This document shows, piece by piece, positions 33,753-43,320 of a stretch of 64,000 nucleotides of DNA. The stretch is from contig LT827128.1 in assembly GCA_900170005.1 (NCBI GenBank), positions 1,856,168-1,920,167 on the forward strand. Direction: 5' to 3'. A program made the position numbers and the translations under genes. Under the pieces are notes generated by a model, which saw only the letters and a program-made list of their open reading frames with translations, ran no database searches and had not been told where the DNA came from. How positions within the stretch are numbered: position 1 is the stretch's first letter; every line of letters begins with the position of its first letter. The DNA is from Gordonibacter massiliensis (ex Traore et al. 2017). GTDB lineage: Bacteria; Actinomycetota; Coriobacteriia; Coriobacteriales; Eggerthellaceae.

Positions 33753-34979
33753 TTAGTGAGACTTCTCCACAGGTTTGAGCGGCATGAACTTCAGGCCCAG
33801 CAGGAGCAACAGGGCGCCCAGCCCCACCACACCCAGAGTCACGCCGAACTCGAGCAACGAGGGGAAGTAGACCATCGCCCCTCCCGCGCTCTGCAGCGCC
33901 GCGCCCGCATCGGTCAGCGCAGGCCCGGACACCACGGCTGGCAGATCGAGGTTCGGAATCTGGAAGCCGCCCACCAAAAGCTGCACGCGCTTGCAGAAGA
34001 TGCCCACGATGGCCAGCAAGGCTCCCACCACGATGAGCGGGTTCGTGCGCAGCTTCGGCGTGAAGGCGATCACGGCGGTGACGGCGCATCCCACGACCTC
34101 GATCCAGAAGAACAGGGCGAGCGGCCCCGTGGTCAGCATGGCCGCGATGTCGGCGCCGGATCCCGCCGGAAACGCCTCGGTCAAAAGGTCGCAGCCGAAG
34201 AAGTACAAGTCGACGCACACGAACACGCCCAGCAGCTTCACCATCTTCACGACGTTCTTCTGGTCGAGCTGCAGGTAGCCCGCGCGGCGCAACGCGATGA
34301 CCACCACGAGCACGAGCGCCACGCCGCACACGAGCGCGGACGACACGAACCACGGCCCCAAGAGCGCCGTATGCCACATCTCGCGCCCTTGCTGCAGACC
34401 GAAGATCCAAGCGGTAACGGAGTGCACGAGGATGGCGCACACGAGCGCGATCACCGAGATGACGCGCAGCGACGTTGCCGACCCCTTGCCGGCTTCGAAG
34501 CGCAGGGTGGCCCACAGGTACACGATGGACAGGATGAGGTACGTGGCCAGCACGATGATGTCCCACATGAGCGGCGACCCCAGATTCGAATAGGCGAACA
34601 GCTCCCACAGACGCAGGGGCTGTCCCAGATCGACCACCACGAACCCGATGGCCAGCACGGTGCAGCAGATGGACGTCCACACGGCGATCTTCGAAATGCC
34701 GCCGAAGCCCTCCATCCCGAACACGCGCGGCGCGCTGGATATGATGAGGCCGCCGGCCGACAAGCCCACCAGGAACATAAAGCAGGTGATGTAGAGCCCC
34801 CACGAGTCGAGGTTGCGCATGTTCGTCTGAACCATGCCGCCCGAGAGCTGCACGCCCCATAGAACCAAACCGATCACAGTCAGAACGGCCGCCACGATTA
34901 TGCCTATATTCAACCCCCTGCCCCCGAATTTGGCAGCAGGAGTCTTGGCGGACCCAGCCGCCGAAGTAGTCTCAGTCAT
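33753..34979 (-). CDS. NrfD/PsrC-type quinol anchor, cluster C
   Basis: 408 residues, 9-10 hydrophobic helices, starting MTETTSAAGSAKTP. It has SWGLYITCFMFLVGLSAGG, DLGQPLRLWELF and SVTAWIFGLQQGREMW, and closely matches the cluster B protein except for a variable stretch near residues 330-375. It lies 18 bp after the ferredoxin gene. It should oxidise or reduce menaquinol on behalf of the cluster C enzyme. Confidence 0.92.
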   Translation of the reverse strand: MTETTSAAGSAKTPAAKFGGRGLNIGIIVAAVLTVIGLVLWGVQLSGGMVQTNMRNLDSWGLYITCFMFLVGLSAGGLIISSAPRVFGMEGFGGISKIAVWTSICCTVLAIGFVVVDLGQPLRLWELFAYSNLGSPLMWDIIVLATYLILSIVYLWATLRFEAGKGSATSLRVISVIALVCAILVHSVTAWIFGLQQGREMWHTALLGPWFVSSALVCGVALVLVVVIALRRAGYLQLDQKNVVKMVKLLGVFVCVDLYFFGCDLLTEAFPAGSGADIAAMLTTGPLALFFWIEVVGCAVTAVIAFTPKLRTNPLIVVGALLAIVGIFCKRVQLLVGGFQIPNLDLPAVVSGPALTDAGAALQSAGGAMVYFPSLLEFGVTLGVVGLGALLLLLGLKFMPLKPVEKSH

Positions 34980-34997
34980 GGTTTTCTCCTTATCTAC

Positions 34998-35627
34998 CTA
35001 GACGAGATAGTACATGGAGGGGTCGGTGCCTTCACTCGGTAGCAGTTGCTCATACGAACGTACGGAAAGAAGTTGAGACACCTCGGAATCGGGATCGTTG
35101 AAATCGCCGAAATGACGCGCGCGAGCAGAACACGCCTCCACGCAAGCGGGAGCAAGCCCTTTCGCCAAGCGATGCCAGCACAACGTGCATTTCTCAACAA
35201 CATGCTTTTGATGGGTGGTGACATCGGGATCGCCGACCGAGAAATCAAGATGATATGCCGGCTCCTCCCAGTTGAAGGAACGCACGCCCGTGTAGGGGCA
35301 CGCCGCCATGCACATGCGGCAACCGATGCACTTGTCGTAATCCTGACGCACGACGCCCGTCTCTTCGTCCTTGTACGTCGCCCCAACAGGACACACCTTC
35401 ACACAGGCGGGGTTGTCGCAATGCTGGCAAGCAACCGTTATGTTGTGCATCTTGACGTTCGGATACGTTCCCTCAGGGGCATCCAAATGATCGCCCCCCA
35501 CCGTCATAACGCGATTCCACCAATTGTTGTTGGGAAGATTGTTCTCTATCTTGCAGGCGACCGCACACGAGTTGCAGGCTATGCAACGCTTAGTGTCGAT
35601 CGTCATGCCCAGTCGTTGATTAGCCAT
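34998..35627 (-). CDS. 4Fe-4S ferredoxin subunit, cluster C
   Basis: 209 residues, starting MANQRLGMTIDTKRC. Cysteine groups: CIACNSCAVAC, CQHCDNPACVKVC, CIGCRMCMAAC and CTLCWHRLA...CVEAC. The middle region (VGATYKDEETG...ACPYTGVRSFNWEEP, quoted in part) is nearly the same as in cluster B. It lies 5 bp after the catalytic gene, so translation is probably coupled. It links NrfD C to the molybdenum subunit. Confidence 0.92.
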   Translation of the reverse strand: MANQRLGMTIDTKRCIACNSCAVACKIENNLPNNNWWNRVMTVGGDHLDAPEGTYPNVKMHNITVACQHCDNPACVKVCPVGATYKDEETGVVRQDYDKCIGCRMCMAACPYTGVRSFNWEEPAYHLDFSVGDPDVTTHQKHVVEKCTLCWHRLAKGLAPACVEACSARARHFGDFNDPDSEVSQLLSVRSYEQLLPSEGTDPSMYYLV

Positions 35628-35632
35628 GGCTC

Positions 35633-38161
35633 CTACCCCTCATTCCAAACGCGAACTTCGACTAGATTGTCAAAGTAGCTCTCATTGACCCCGACGGGAT
35701 CGTAAACCGACGTCAGCAACTCCGACCAAGACCCCGCCTTGAACTGGTTCTGTTGCCAGCTTTTTGGATACACGGTGCAGCCAGGGCGGATGCCTTCGTT
35801 GAGAACAGCCTTCGCAACGCAATGCCCGCGGTCGTTGAACACTTCGACATAGCTCCCGTCGGCGATGCCGCGCTCGCGAGCGTCGACGGGATTCATCTTG
35901 ATCGTTGGCTCGGGATCGAGTTCTCGCAGATACTGATTGTCGGACCACATGGAATGCACGCGGAAGCGAGGACGCTCGCTTAGCAGAATCAGTTTGTACT
36001 TGCTCCACTCTGGGCTGCCTTCGTACGCCTCTGCCGGATCGAAGTAATGAGGAAGGTGCTCCCTGTCGACATCGAACTCCTGCCCCATATCGAACTGAAC
36101 CGTGGGGTTTTCTACGTAAAATTCCATACGTCCCGAATCGGTCTTGAATTGAGCGTTCTCCCATGGAATCCACGGCTTGTCTGGATACCAGTACATGTCT
36201 TCATTCTTCTTGACGTTTTCCCAAGTGATTCCAAGCTTGGCGAGCGAAGGCGTATCGATGACCTGTGCCATATACTCATCATCCGTCAATGAGAGCAAAT
36301 CAGGATGGCCCATCTTTTCAGCAAGCGATCTGAGGATGTCGATATCGGATTTCGATTCATAGAGCGGCTCGATTGCCTTCTCGCTGTAAATGAAGCATTG
36401 GGTGGCCGAGATCGCGACCACGTCTTGCTGCTCGAACCAATGCGCGGCCGGTAGGACGATGTCGGCATACTTCACCGTATCGGTGAAGGTGTAATCGGCA
36501 ACTACCAGAAAATCGAGGTTTCCAACGATATCGCGCAAGTACTCGTTGGTATTGACCTGATTGCATATAGGGTTGCCCGAATAAATATAGAGCGATTTAA
36601 TGGGATAATCTTTGCCCTTGTACTTACCCGTTCTCATGATCTCGGGAAGGAACAGCGCCGAGATCATAGGATACTTCGCAGCGGTCATACCCTTGACCAA
36701 GGCGTTTATTCCCCAGCAGGGCTTGAAATCGCCAATGCCCGTTCCGGCACCCGAATAGCCTATCTGACCGGTCAACGCCGCCATCGTGATGTTGGCATGC
36801 GCAGCGTGAACGCCGTTCGTGTAAGAGTTAGAACCCCATCCGAGCCTATGAATGCAGGGACCGTCTATGGCCATATGGGCTAATTCGACAATGGTGTCGG
36901 CAGGCACGTCGCATATTTCTGAAGCCGCCTCTGGTGCATAATCCATAATGTCCTCAACGAGAAGATCGTACGCTGTGCGGCAAGCGATCCCGTTGAAATC
37001 GTAGGTGCCGTTCAGAAGCGGATCGGCCGCTTCGTCGGCTCCAACCGCCTTTCCATTGGAATCCAGAACCGCTGGCTGGTCGATGGTTTTGGTAACAGTC
37101 GAGCTTTGGCCTACGGCAGCGCCTTTATTGGAGCTCGAAGCCGACGAGACCTGATCGCGCTGCGTCTCGACCACCTGCGGCTCCACACCCAAATCGCTCA
37201 TCCGGAGGAATTTTCCCGTATCGCTTCGCACCAAAAACGGAGCGCATGTATGCTGTTTGAGGAATGGTTTATTGACAAGATCCTCGTTGACCATAACATA
37301 CATCATCGACAAGGCGAGGGCAGCGTCAGTTGCCGGTCGCACAGGAACCCACTTGTCAGCCTTGGCGGCAAGCTGAGTTAAAACGGGATCGATGACCACC
37401 AGCTTTGTTCCCGTCTCTTGCGCCTCTACAATGAAGTGCCAGTCGTGCATCTGCGCATCGGTGATATTCGCGCCCCAGACAAAGAGCGTTTTCGAATTCT
37501 TGAAGTCGGAAGGATCGTTCAAAACCCAGTCCCCTAGATTTCCAACCACGCGGTTGATACCGCGCGTATTGGCCTGGTCACGCGCAATCTTGATCTGGGT
37601 GGCGTTGATCTTGTTGAAGAAAACGTTGAACATAGGCGAGGCAACGCCGCTGATCGTTCCCATGTTTCCAGATCCGCGTGTATAGGCGATGGCCTGGTCC
37701 CCGTACTCTTCCCGGATCTTTTGCCATCTTTCGGAAATCTCGTTTAGCGCCTCGTCCCAGCTGATGCGCTCCCACTCTCCCGAGCCTCGCTCGCCGACGC
37801 GCCTCATGGGATATCGCACCCGATTAGGCCCATAGATGTTGTAAGGATGGCTCAACCCGCGCAAACAAATCCGATCGATCTCTCCGTTTGGATATGAATT
37901 GAATTTGCGCTTAGAGGTTTTAACGACTTTATTATCGCGCACATGGATATTGAGCTTGCACGTACCCGAGCAGTTACCGCGGCACACTCCGCAGAATATC
38001 TGCTCCTCGTCGGTAGCTTTCTGCCCGGCTTCGTAGTCTGCTGCGAGCGCCTGCAGGGTCGGCGTCGTTCCAACAACCGCAACGGTGCCTGCCGCCAAAC
38101 CGGTTGTCTTCAGGAAGCTCCTGCGCGTGAGTCCGGCGTGCGGGCTCTTCGTTTCCGACAT
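35633..38161 (-). CDS. Tat-exported molybdopterin oxidoreductase, cluster C
   Basis: 842 residues from ATG 38161, preceded by GGAGGAGAC. The Tat signal has Arg13-Arg14. Cys57, 60, 64, 68 and 99 form the iron-sulfur region (CGVCRGNCSGTC...CLRG). Asp195 (ARDQA) aligns with the proposed ligand of subunit B. A Ser/Gln-rich insertion (about residues 340-375, SSASSSNKG) is not seen in A or B. GC content is about 52 percent in a hand-counted line, against 68 percent in the NrfD C gene. Substrate unknown. Confidence 0.93.
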   Translation of the reverse strand: MSETKSPHAGLTRRSFLKTTGLAAGTVAVVGTTPTLQALAADYEAGQKATDEEQIFCGVCRGNCSGTCKLNIHVRDNKVVKTSKRKFNSYPNGEIDRICLRGLSHPYNIYGPNRVRYPMRRVGERGSGEWERISWDEALNEISERWQKIREEYGDQAIAYTRGSGNMGTISGVASPMFNVFFNKINATQIKIARDQANTRGINRVVGNLGDWVLNDPSDFKNSKTLFVWGANITDAQMHDWHFIVEAQETGTKLVVIDPVLTQLAAKADKWVPVRPATDAALALSMMYVMVNEDLVNKPFLKQHTCAPFLVRSDTGKFLRMSDLGVEPQVVETQRDQVSSASSSNKGAAVGQSSTVTKTIDQPAVLDSNGKAVGADEAADPLLNGTYDFNGIACRTAYDLLVEDIMDYAPEAASEICDVPADTIVELAHMAIDGPCIHRLGWGSNSYTNGVHAAHANITMAALTGQIGYSGAGTGIGDFKPCWGINALVKGMTAAKYPMISALFLPEIMRTGKYKGKDYPIKSLYIYSGNPICNQVNTNEYLRDIVGNLDFLVVADYTFTDTVKYADIVLPAAHWFEQQDVVAISATQCFIYSEKAIEPLYESKSDIDILRSLAEKMGHPDLLSLTDDEYMAQVIDTPSLAKLGITWENVKKNEDMYWYPDKPWIPWENAQFKTDSGRMEFYVENPTVQFDMGQEFDVDREHLPHYFDPAEAYEGSPEWSKYKLILLSERPRFRVHSMWSDNQYLRELDPEPTIKMNPVDARERGIADGSYVEVFNDRGHCVAKAVLNEGIRPGCTVYPKSWQQNQFKAGSWSELLTSVYDPVGVNESYFDNLVEVRVWNEG

Positions 38162-38320
38162 GTCTCCTCCTCCATTCATGTTGCAGAATGCCTAGGGGCG
38201 TATCGGACGAAGGTGAGCGTTCCGCGAACGGCTTTCCCCTTCGGCTGCGTGGCGCGCGAGCGTTCGCGCACGGTGCATTTCCGAGATTTCCCCCTCATAT
38301 CAGAAATCGGCCGATTCCCT

Positions 38321-38384
38321 CTTGTCATAGTCTGCCATACGTCACTATGATTATCAATACAGAACTATGACAGAGTATGACAAG
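38321..38384. promoter_or_regulatory. Operator half-sites of cluster C
   Basis: CTTGTCATAG (38321-38330) is inverted relative to CTATGACAG (38365-38373) and GTATGACAAG (38375-38384). This is the TGTCATA motif found at the other clusters. The -35 and -10 boxes are not clear. Confidence 0.55.
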
Positions 38385-38517
38385 ATATTATTCTATTTTT
38401 GAGATAATTTTGATTGAACTGGTGTTTTTATACCTTGATATGTCTAGTCAAGGTATCTGTGGCGTATGACGGGGCAGGCAGAAATAGCCCCGCCCCGCCT
38501 CCCGGCTGACGCCGTGC

Positions 38518-38565
38518 GGGATCCTTCGACTACGCGCCCGACGGCGCTCCGCCCAGGATGACAAC
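38518..38565. repeat. Intergenic copy of the dispersed repeat
   Basis: GGGATCCTTCGACTACGCGC followed by GGCGCTCCGCCCAGGATGACA. It matches the start of the arrays inside both torD genes and shows that the element also occurs outside coding DNA. Confidence 0.65.
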
Positions 38566-38610
38566 GTGGGGAGCGCGACCGTCACCCAGCGACCGCCGCG
38601 CCTCCTGCTT

Positions 38611-39597
38611 TCACTCCCCTGCGCCCTTCGCCGCTTTCTCGGCGTCGCCTTCCACGAAACCCTCGGAAAACGCGCTGGGGATGACCAACGTGCCGCCGGA
38701 CTGCTCCACGCTCTCGTAGGCCAGGTGCATGGTGCGCAGGCGCAGGGCGTCCTGGTCGCCGTCGTACACCTCGGAGGCGTCCTTGAGCATTTCGGAGATG
38801 TCCTTCTCGGCCTCGGCCAGCACCATGCGGGCGTTGCGCTTGCGCTCGGCCACGGCCTCCATGGCCATGGCCTCCTGCAGCTCCTTCGGCACCACGATGT
38901 CGCGGATCTCCACGTCGATGATGGTGATGCCCCATGGGTTCAGCTTTTCCTCGATGGCTTCCTTCAGCTCCTCGTCGAGCTGGTCGCGACGCGTGGCCAC
39001 CTCGGCCACGGTGGCGCGCCCGATGGCCTTGCGCATGGCCGTTTGCGCGATCCAGGCCACGGCCGACGAGTAGTCCTCCACCTCCACGGTGGCGTTCTTG
39101 GCGCTCCACACCATCCAGAACAAGACGGCGTCGACATTGATGGGCACGAGGTCGCTCGTGAGCGTTTCCTCGGCACCGAAGTACGTGGTGGCCACGCGCT
39201 GGTCGATGCGCAGCGTGTAAAACTCGATGATGGGCCAGGTGAACACGATGCCGGGACCGGCCACGCGGTTGAACTTGCCGAAGCGCAGCACCACGGCCTT
39301 CTCCCATTCAAGCACGACGTGCACCGACGACGCGGCCAGCCAGCCCGCGACGGCGGCCACCGCCAACGCAACCAGGCCGATGCCTCCGAGCGCCGCCTGG
39401 AACAAGGCCAGCACGATGCCGAACGCCGCCACGAACACGACCACGGCGAACACCACGGCCCCGTTGCGGGAGGCGCGGCGCCGGCCCGTCTCCATGCGCA
39501 CGCCCTCCGGCACAGGCCGTGCGTTGCCGAACGCGGACGCGGTCGCACCCCCCGCGCCCGCCGCGGTCGAACCCGCGTTCTTCTTGTCGCGCTTCAT
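38611..39597 (-). CDS. SPFH/slipin membrane protein, module 3
   Basis: 328 residues. Hydrophobic hairpin at about 45-95, then EKAVVLRFGKFNRVAGPGIVF opens the SPFH domain, which ends IRDIVVPKELQEAMAMEAVAERKRNAR. A C-terminal PSAFSEGF segment parallels the other modules. It follows GntR 3 by 27 bp. Slipin-type proteins form membrane rings; which respiratory protein it could organise is not shown, but its operon partner is a DmsC/NrfD-like protein. Confidence 0.88.
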   Translation of the reverse strand: MKRDKKNAGSTAAGAGGATASAFGNARPVPEGVRMETGRRRASRNGAVVFAVVVFVAAFGIVLALFQAALGGIGLVALAVAAVAGWLAASSVHVVLEWEKAVVLRFGKFNRVAGPGIVFTWPIIEFYTLRIDQRVATTYFGAEETLTSDLVPINVDAVLFWMVWSAKNATVEVEDYSSAVAWIAQTAMRKAIGRATVAEVATRRDQLDEELKEAIEEKLNPWGITIIDVEIRDIVVPKELQEAMAMEAVAERKRNARMVLAEAEKDISEMLKDASEVYDGDQDALRLRTMHLAYESVEQSGGTLVIPSAFSEGFVEGDAEKAAKGAGE

Positions 39598-39624
39598 CGT
39601 AGCTCCTCCGATCTCGAAACGAGG

Positions 39625-40023
39625 CTAGTTGCCCGCGTCTCGCTTCTCCTTCGCGGCCTTGATGCTGGCAGCGAACTGCTCCTCCACGTCCTCGAGGGAC
39701 ATGCCCAGCTCGAAGCAGCGTTTGAGGTACTCCTGCGTCACGATCTCGGCCGTGGACGATATGCTCACGCCCGGCTTGTCGCTCACGTCGAGCACGAACG
39801 CGCCCTGGCGGCGCTTCGACTGGATGTAGCCGTCCTGCTCGAGGCTCATGTACACCTTGCTCACGGTGTTGTAGTTCACCTCGACCTCGGCGGCCAGGCC
39901 GCGCACCGTGGGCAGCTGGTCGTCCGGCTTGTAGTACCCCGAGGTGATAAGGTATATGAACCGGTTCTTCAGCTGAAGCCAGATGGGGATGCTGCTCTTC
40001 TCGTTGATCTCGAACAGGGCCAC
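39625..40023 (-). CDS. GntR-family (YtrA subfamily) regulator, module 3
   Basis: 132 residues from GTG 40023, preceded by AGGGGG. Winged helix: SSIPIWLQLKNRFIYLITSG, DQLPTVRGLAAEVEVNYNTVSKVY, ending RRQGAFVLD. Short C-terminus without a known ligand domain. It lies 14 bp after the membrane gene and before SPFH 3. The palindrome at 41114-41136 upstream of the module is its likely operator, and the cluster C promoter is a second likely target. Confidence 0.9.
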   Translation of the reverse strand: MALFEINEKSSIPIWLQLKNRFIYLITSGYYKPDDQLPTVRGLAAEVEVNYNTVSKVYMSLEQDGYIQSKRRQGAFVLDVSDKPGVSISSTAEIVTQEYLKRCFELGMSLEDVEEQFAASIKAAKEKRDAGN

Positions 40024-40037
40024 GGATCCGCTTCCCC

Positions 40038-40991
40038 CTACATCGCCCGTTGCGTTTGCGCAGCGGGCTCTTCCAGCTCCAAGGCGCGATGCGCGCCGGC
40101 ACCCACGACGCTGCCGCGCAGGCACAGGCCGCCCACCAGCACGAGCACGGCCGCCACGGCCAGCGCCGCACGCAGAACCGGCTTCGTGCGCCCGCGCACG
40201 GCGTTGACGGCCTCCACGACGAACGGCACGATAAGGCCGCACAGAACGAAGCCGACCCACCATGCCAACGCCTCGCTGCCACCCATGAGCTGCGCTGCCG
40301 ACGCGGAGGCGGCAGGGTTGCCGCCTCCTAGGGAAATCTCCGCGAACGCCGCTGACACCACCGCTTCCAGCGCGATCACCGCCGCATCGACGCAGGCAAG
40401 CGCATGCACCGCGCGGGTGAGATCGGCGTCGAGCTCGGAGAAGAACGACGCCGCCAGCGCCACGGCGATGCCGCACGACAGCGACGACAGCACGAACATC
40501 ACCGGCAGCAACGGGGACTTCCACAACGCAACGGCGTTCAGCCCCTGCAGCAGCAGGCCGGTGTACAGCGCCACGACCGTGCCCACCGCCGCAGCCACCG
40601 CCTCCACGGCCACCACGACCGAGCGCGGCACGGACGGCAGGTAGACGAACCGCACCAGGGCGAGAAACGCCCCGCACAGCACCAGCACCGCCAGCGCGTA
40701 GGAGCCCACGGTCAAATACGTGAGCGACGGGTTCAGGAACAACGCGAGCACTCGGTCGATGCGACCCAAGTCGATGATCAGGCACAGCGTGCCCAGTACG
40801 AGCGCGGCGAAACCCGCGAGCAACGTGAAGGACGCCACCCGCTCGACAGGCGGGGCCTCGTCGACGGACACGCGCGCGTCGGTTCCGAAAGGAGCGCGCA
40901 CCGCCACGAGGTCGAGCATGCACCCGACCACGATCGCACCCGCCCCGGCACCGCCGAGAAACAGATAGCCCACTGTTAACGCGCCGAACAT
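40038..40991 (-). CDS. DmsC/NrfD-like membrane protein, module 3
   Basis: 317 residues from ATG 40991, with GGGAGGTGCT just before it. Begins MFGALTVGYLFLGGAGAGA, the intact form of the signature that is cut in module 1. Eight or nine helices; LSSLSCGIAVALAASFF and GGLCLRGSVVGAG are shared with the paralogues. It is the first gene of the membrane protein, GntR, SPFH operon. It probably anchors or senses the quinol pool; the catalytic partner is inferred to be cluster C. Confidence 0.88.
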   Translation of the reverse strand: MFGALTVGYLFLGGAGAGAIVVGCMLDLVAVRAPFGTDARVSVDEAPPVERVASFTLLAGFAALVLGTLCLIIDLGRIDRVLALFLNPSLTYLTVGSYALAVLVLCGAFLALVRFVYLPSVPRSVVVAVEAVAAAVGTVVALYTGLLLQGLNAVALWKSPLLPVMFVLSSLSCGIAVALAASFFSELDADLTRAVHALACVDAAVIALEAVVSAAFAEISLGGGNPAASASAAQLMGGSEALAWWVGFVLCGLIVPFVVEAVNAVRGRTKPVLRAALAVAAVLVLVGGLCLRGSVVGAGAHRALELEEPAAQTQRAM

Positions 40992-41490
40992 AGCACCTCC
41001 CAATGCCGCAAGGTTTTCCGCAGCATACGGCCATTCGTTAGAACGCGATTCGTCGCGCGGCGCAAAGCGCGCCGAAACGGCGCCCCGCCAGTATCCCACA
41101 AAACGGCCGTTCTGCATATGACACCCTGTCATATGCCGGGTGGGGACGCAGCCGGATCACGTCCCGTCATCCTCGCCCGCACACCGACTCGGCGGTCCAC
41201 GCTTTCCATATCCCCTTTTCGAAGGCCCTTCCGAAAACAACCTGCCTCCATTTATGGAGTTTCGCGCACAAGCGGGGCGTTTCGCGAGGTTCTCGGCGCA
41301 GCACGGCCCTCGAACCCCCATACTGGACAGTCGCTTCACACGAAACTCTTTCTCGTTTCTTTTCGCGCTTAGGCCAACGGATTGCAGAAAGCTGCTCGAG
41401 TCAAGCGCAATGCACGCCGCTGGAGCGGGTGCGAAAGCGGAAAACGGGCCGCACGGGCGGCCGTCCGCCGAAGAGAAACGGAATACCCTT
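40992..41490. other. Divergent promoter region of module 3 and the helicase gene
   Basis: 500 bp without a supported gene. It holds the palindrome at 41114-41136. The long leader of the helicase gene (about 350 bp) shows no structure that I can name. Confidence 0.5.
41114..41136. promoter_or_regulatory. Palindromic operator of module 3
   Basis: Perfect arms GCATATGACA and TGTCATATGC with spacer CCC. The half-site ATATGACA is the same as in the cluster A operator, though the spacing is different. It lies about 125 bp upstream of the module's first gene. Confidence 0.65.
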
Positions 41491-43089
41491 ATGACGAAAT
41501 TCGCCGACCTCGGCCTGTCCAAAGACGCCCTCGCGGCGGTCGAGCGCCTGGGCTACGAGAACCCCACCCCTGTTCAAGAGCAGGCCATCCCGCTGGTTCT
41601 GGAAGGCCGCGACCTCATCGCCGCCGCCAGCACCGGCACCGGCAAGACGGCCGCGTTCCTGCTGCCCATCCTGAGCACGCTCCCCCGCGTGAAGGGCCGC
41701 AACCGCGCGCCGCGCGTGCTGGTGGTGAGCCCCACCCGCGAGCTGGCCCAGCAGATCGCCCGCACGTGCATGCAGATATCCCGCAAGACCGGCCACTTCA
41801 CCACCACGGTGTTCGGCGGCACGCCCTACGGCCCGCAGATCAAAGAGCTGCGCGGCGGCACCGACGTGCTCATCGCCACCCCCGGCCGCCTGATGGACCT
41901 CATGAAGCGCGGCGTGGTCGACCTGCGCAGCGTGCAGGCGCTCGTGCTGGACGAGGCCGACCGCATGCTGGACATGGGCTTCCTGCCCGACGTCACCACC
42001 ATCGTGGACGCCACGCCGGAGTGCCGCCAAACGCTTTTGTTCTCGGCCACCATCGACCGCTCCATCGAGAAGAACCTGGGTTCGCTTTTGAAGGACCCCG
42101 CCGTGGTGGAGGTCGCCCGCAACGGCGAGACCGCCAAGACGGTCGAGCAGTTCATGATGCCCATCAAGAACTACGACAAGCCCGAGCTGTTGCAGGCCGT
42201 GCTACGCGAGAAGGGTTCCGAGCGCATCATCGTGTTCGCGCGCACCAAGAACCGCACCGAGGACTGCGCCGAGGCGCTGTGCGACGCCGGCTTCCGCGCC
42301 GAGTCCATCCACTCCGACAAGTCGCAGGGCGCCCGCCGTCGCGCGCTGGAGAACTTCCGGCGTGGCAAGACGTCCATCCTCGTAGCAACCGACGTGCTGG
42401 CGCGCGGCATCGACGTGCCCGACGTGGACCATGTCATCAACTTCGATCTGCCCGACATGCCCGAGGACTACGTGCACCGCATCGGCCGCACGGGCCGCGC
42501 GGGCGAGAAGGGCTACGCCATCTCGTTCGTCACCCGCGAGACCAGCCGCACGCTCAAGGACATCGAGCGCCTCATCGGCAAGGACATCCCGTTCATGGAG
42601 CTGGAGACCTACGAGCTGGATCCGTCGCTGCTGCAGAAGCCGAAGAAGGGCGCGGGTCGCCAGGGCGGCGCGAAGGGCGCCGGCTCCAAGCCGTACGGCA
42701 AGCGTCCCGTCGGCAAGTCCTACGGTAAGGGCGGCTACCACAAGAGCGAGGACCGCTCCGGCGGCAAGCCGTCGCACGGCAAGAGCTTCGAGGGCAAGGG
42801 CGGCGCCAAACGCTCGAGCGAGGCCGCAGGTGCCGCGGGCCGCAGCGACGCCAAGGGCGGCAAGCGCTTCGAGCACTCCGACGCCAAGCGCGCCGGCAAC
42901 GGCTACGACCGCACGGGCGCGGGCAAGCGCTCCGGCAAGCCGACGAGCGCCCGCAACGAGAAGAGCTTCGACAAGCCGTACCGCGAAGGCGGCAAGCCCG
43001 CGAAGAAGCAGCGCTCCAAGAAGGGCAACGGCGGCTACGACTACAGCCGCTTCGCCAAGAGCGAGAGTGTCGAGGTGGAGAGCCGCTAG
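41491..43089 (+). CDS. DEAD-box RNA helicase (RhlE-like)
   Basis: 532 residues from ATG 41491. All core motifs are present: a Q motif (PTPVQEQAIP), Walker A ASTGTGKTAAF, PTRELAQQ, VLDEADRMLDMGF, LFSATIDRS, ATDVLARGIDVP and HRIGRTGRAG. Residues about 385-532 form a basic tail rich in Gly, Lys, Ser and Arg that would bind RNA. The frame is open further upstream, but the start here fits the family. It unwinds RNA in ribosome assembly or mRNA decay; the exact role is open. A hairpin terminator follows. Confidence 0.92.
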   Translation: MTKFADLGLSKDALAAVERLGYENPTPVQEQAIPLVLEGRDLIAAASTGTGKTAAFLLPILSTLPRVKGRNRAPRVLVVSPTRELAQQIARTCMQISRKTGHFTTTVFGGTPYGPQIKELRGGTDVLIATPGRLMDLMKRGVVDLRSVQALVLDEADRMLDMGFLPDVTTIVDATPECRQTLLFSATIDRSIEKNLGSLLKDPAVVEVARNGETAKTVEQFMMPIKNYDKPELLQAVLREKGSERIIVFARTKNRTEDCAEALCDAGFRAESIHSDKSQGARRRALENFRRGKTSILVATDVLARGIDVPDVDHVINFDLPDMPEDYVHRIGRTGRAGEKGYAISFVTRETSRTLKDIERLIGKDIPFMELETYELDPSLLQKPKKGAGRQGGAKGAGSKPYGKRPVGKSYGKGGYHKSEDRSGGKPSHGKSFEGKGGAKRSSEAAGAAGRSDAKGGKRFEHSDAKRAGNGYDRTGAGKRSGKPTSARNEKSFDKPYREGGKPAKKQRSKKGNGGYDYSRFAKSESVEVESR

Positions 43090-43130
43090 AGATAGCCCCG
43101 CCGGTTGACGGGAAACGGATCCAGACCATG

Positions 43131-43159
43131 AGAAACAGGCGCCTCGAGCGCCTGTTTCT
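43131..43159 (+). terminator. Terminator of the helicase gene
   Basis: A perfect 12-bp stem (AGAAACAGGCGC and its complement) with loop CTCGA and a weak T-rich end lies 42 bp after the stop. Confidence 0.7.
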
Positions 43160-43217
43160 TGTATTGGAGAAAGCGCAGGAAACCATCTAACCCGGAATCG
43201 GTTTCTTCGCCCAATAC

Positions 43218-43285
43218 GCGCAATATATTTCTCATATAGATATGTGTATTATATTGCGCATCTTAATATATGCAGTATAATGCGC
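43218..43285. promoter_or_regulatory. Operator half-sites of the hipBA operon
   Basis: GCGCAATATA (43218-43227) is inverted relative to TATATTGCGC (43250-43259) and near-repeated as TATAATGCGC (43276-43285). The sites overlap the AT-rich promoter region and are likely HipB targets. Confidence 0.55.
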
Positions 43286-43320
43286 ACCATCAGGTACGGT
43301 AATCAGCAAAAGGAGGCTCG

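Larger units (their letters stand above)
38162..38610. other. Gene-free region with cluster C operator and a repeat copy
   Basis: Between catalytic gene C and the end of SPFH 3. It holds operator half-sites at 38321-38384, an AT-rich stretch to about 38450, and a copy of the dispersed repeat at 38518-38565. Confidence 0.6.

Noticed and set aside
38566-40644. Plus-strand open frame of 692 codons opposite module 3
   Set aside because: Shadow of SPFH 3, GntR 3 and the membrane gene.
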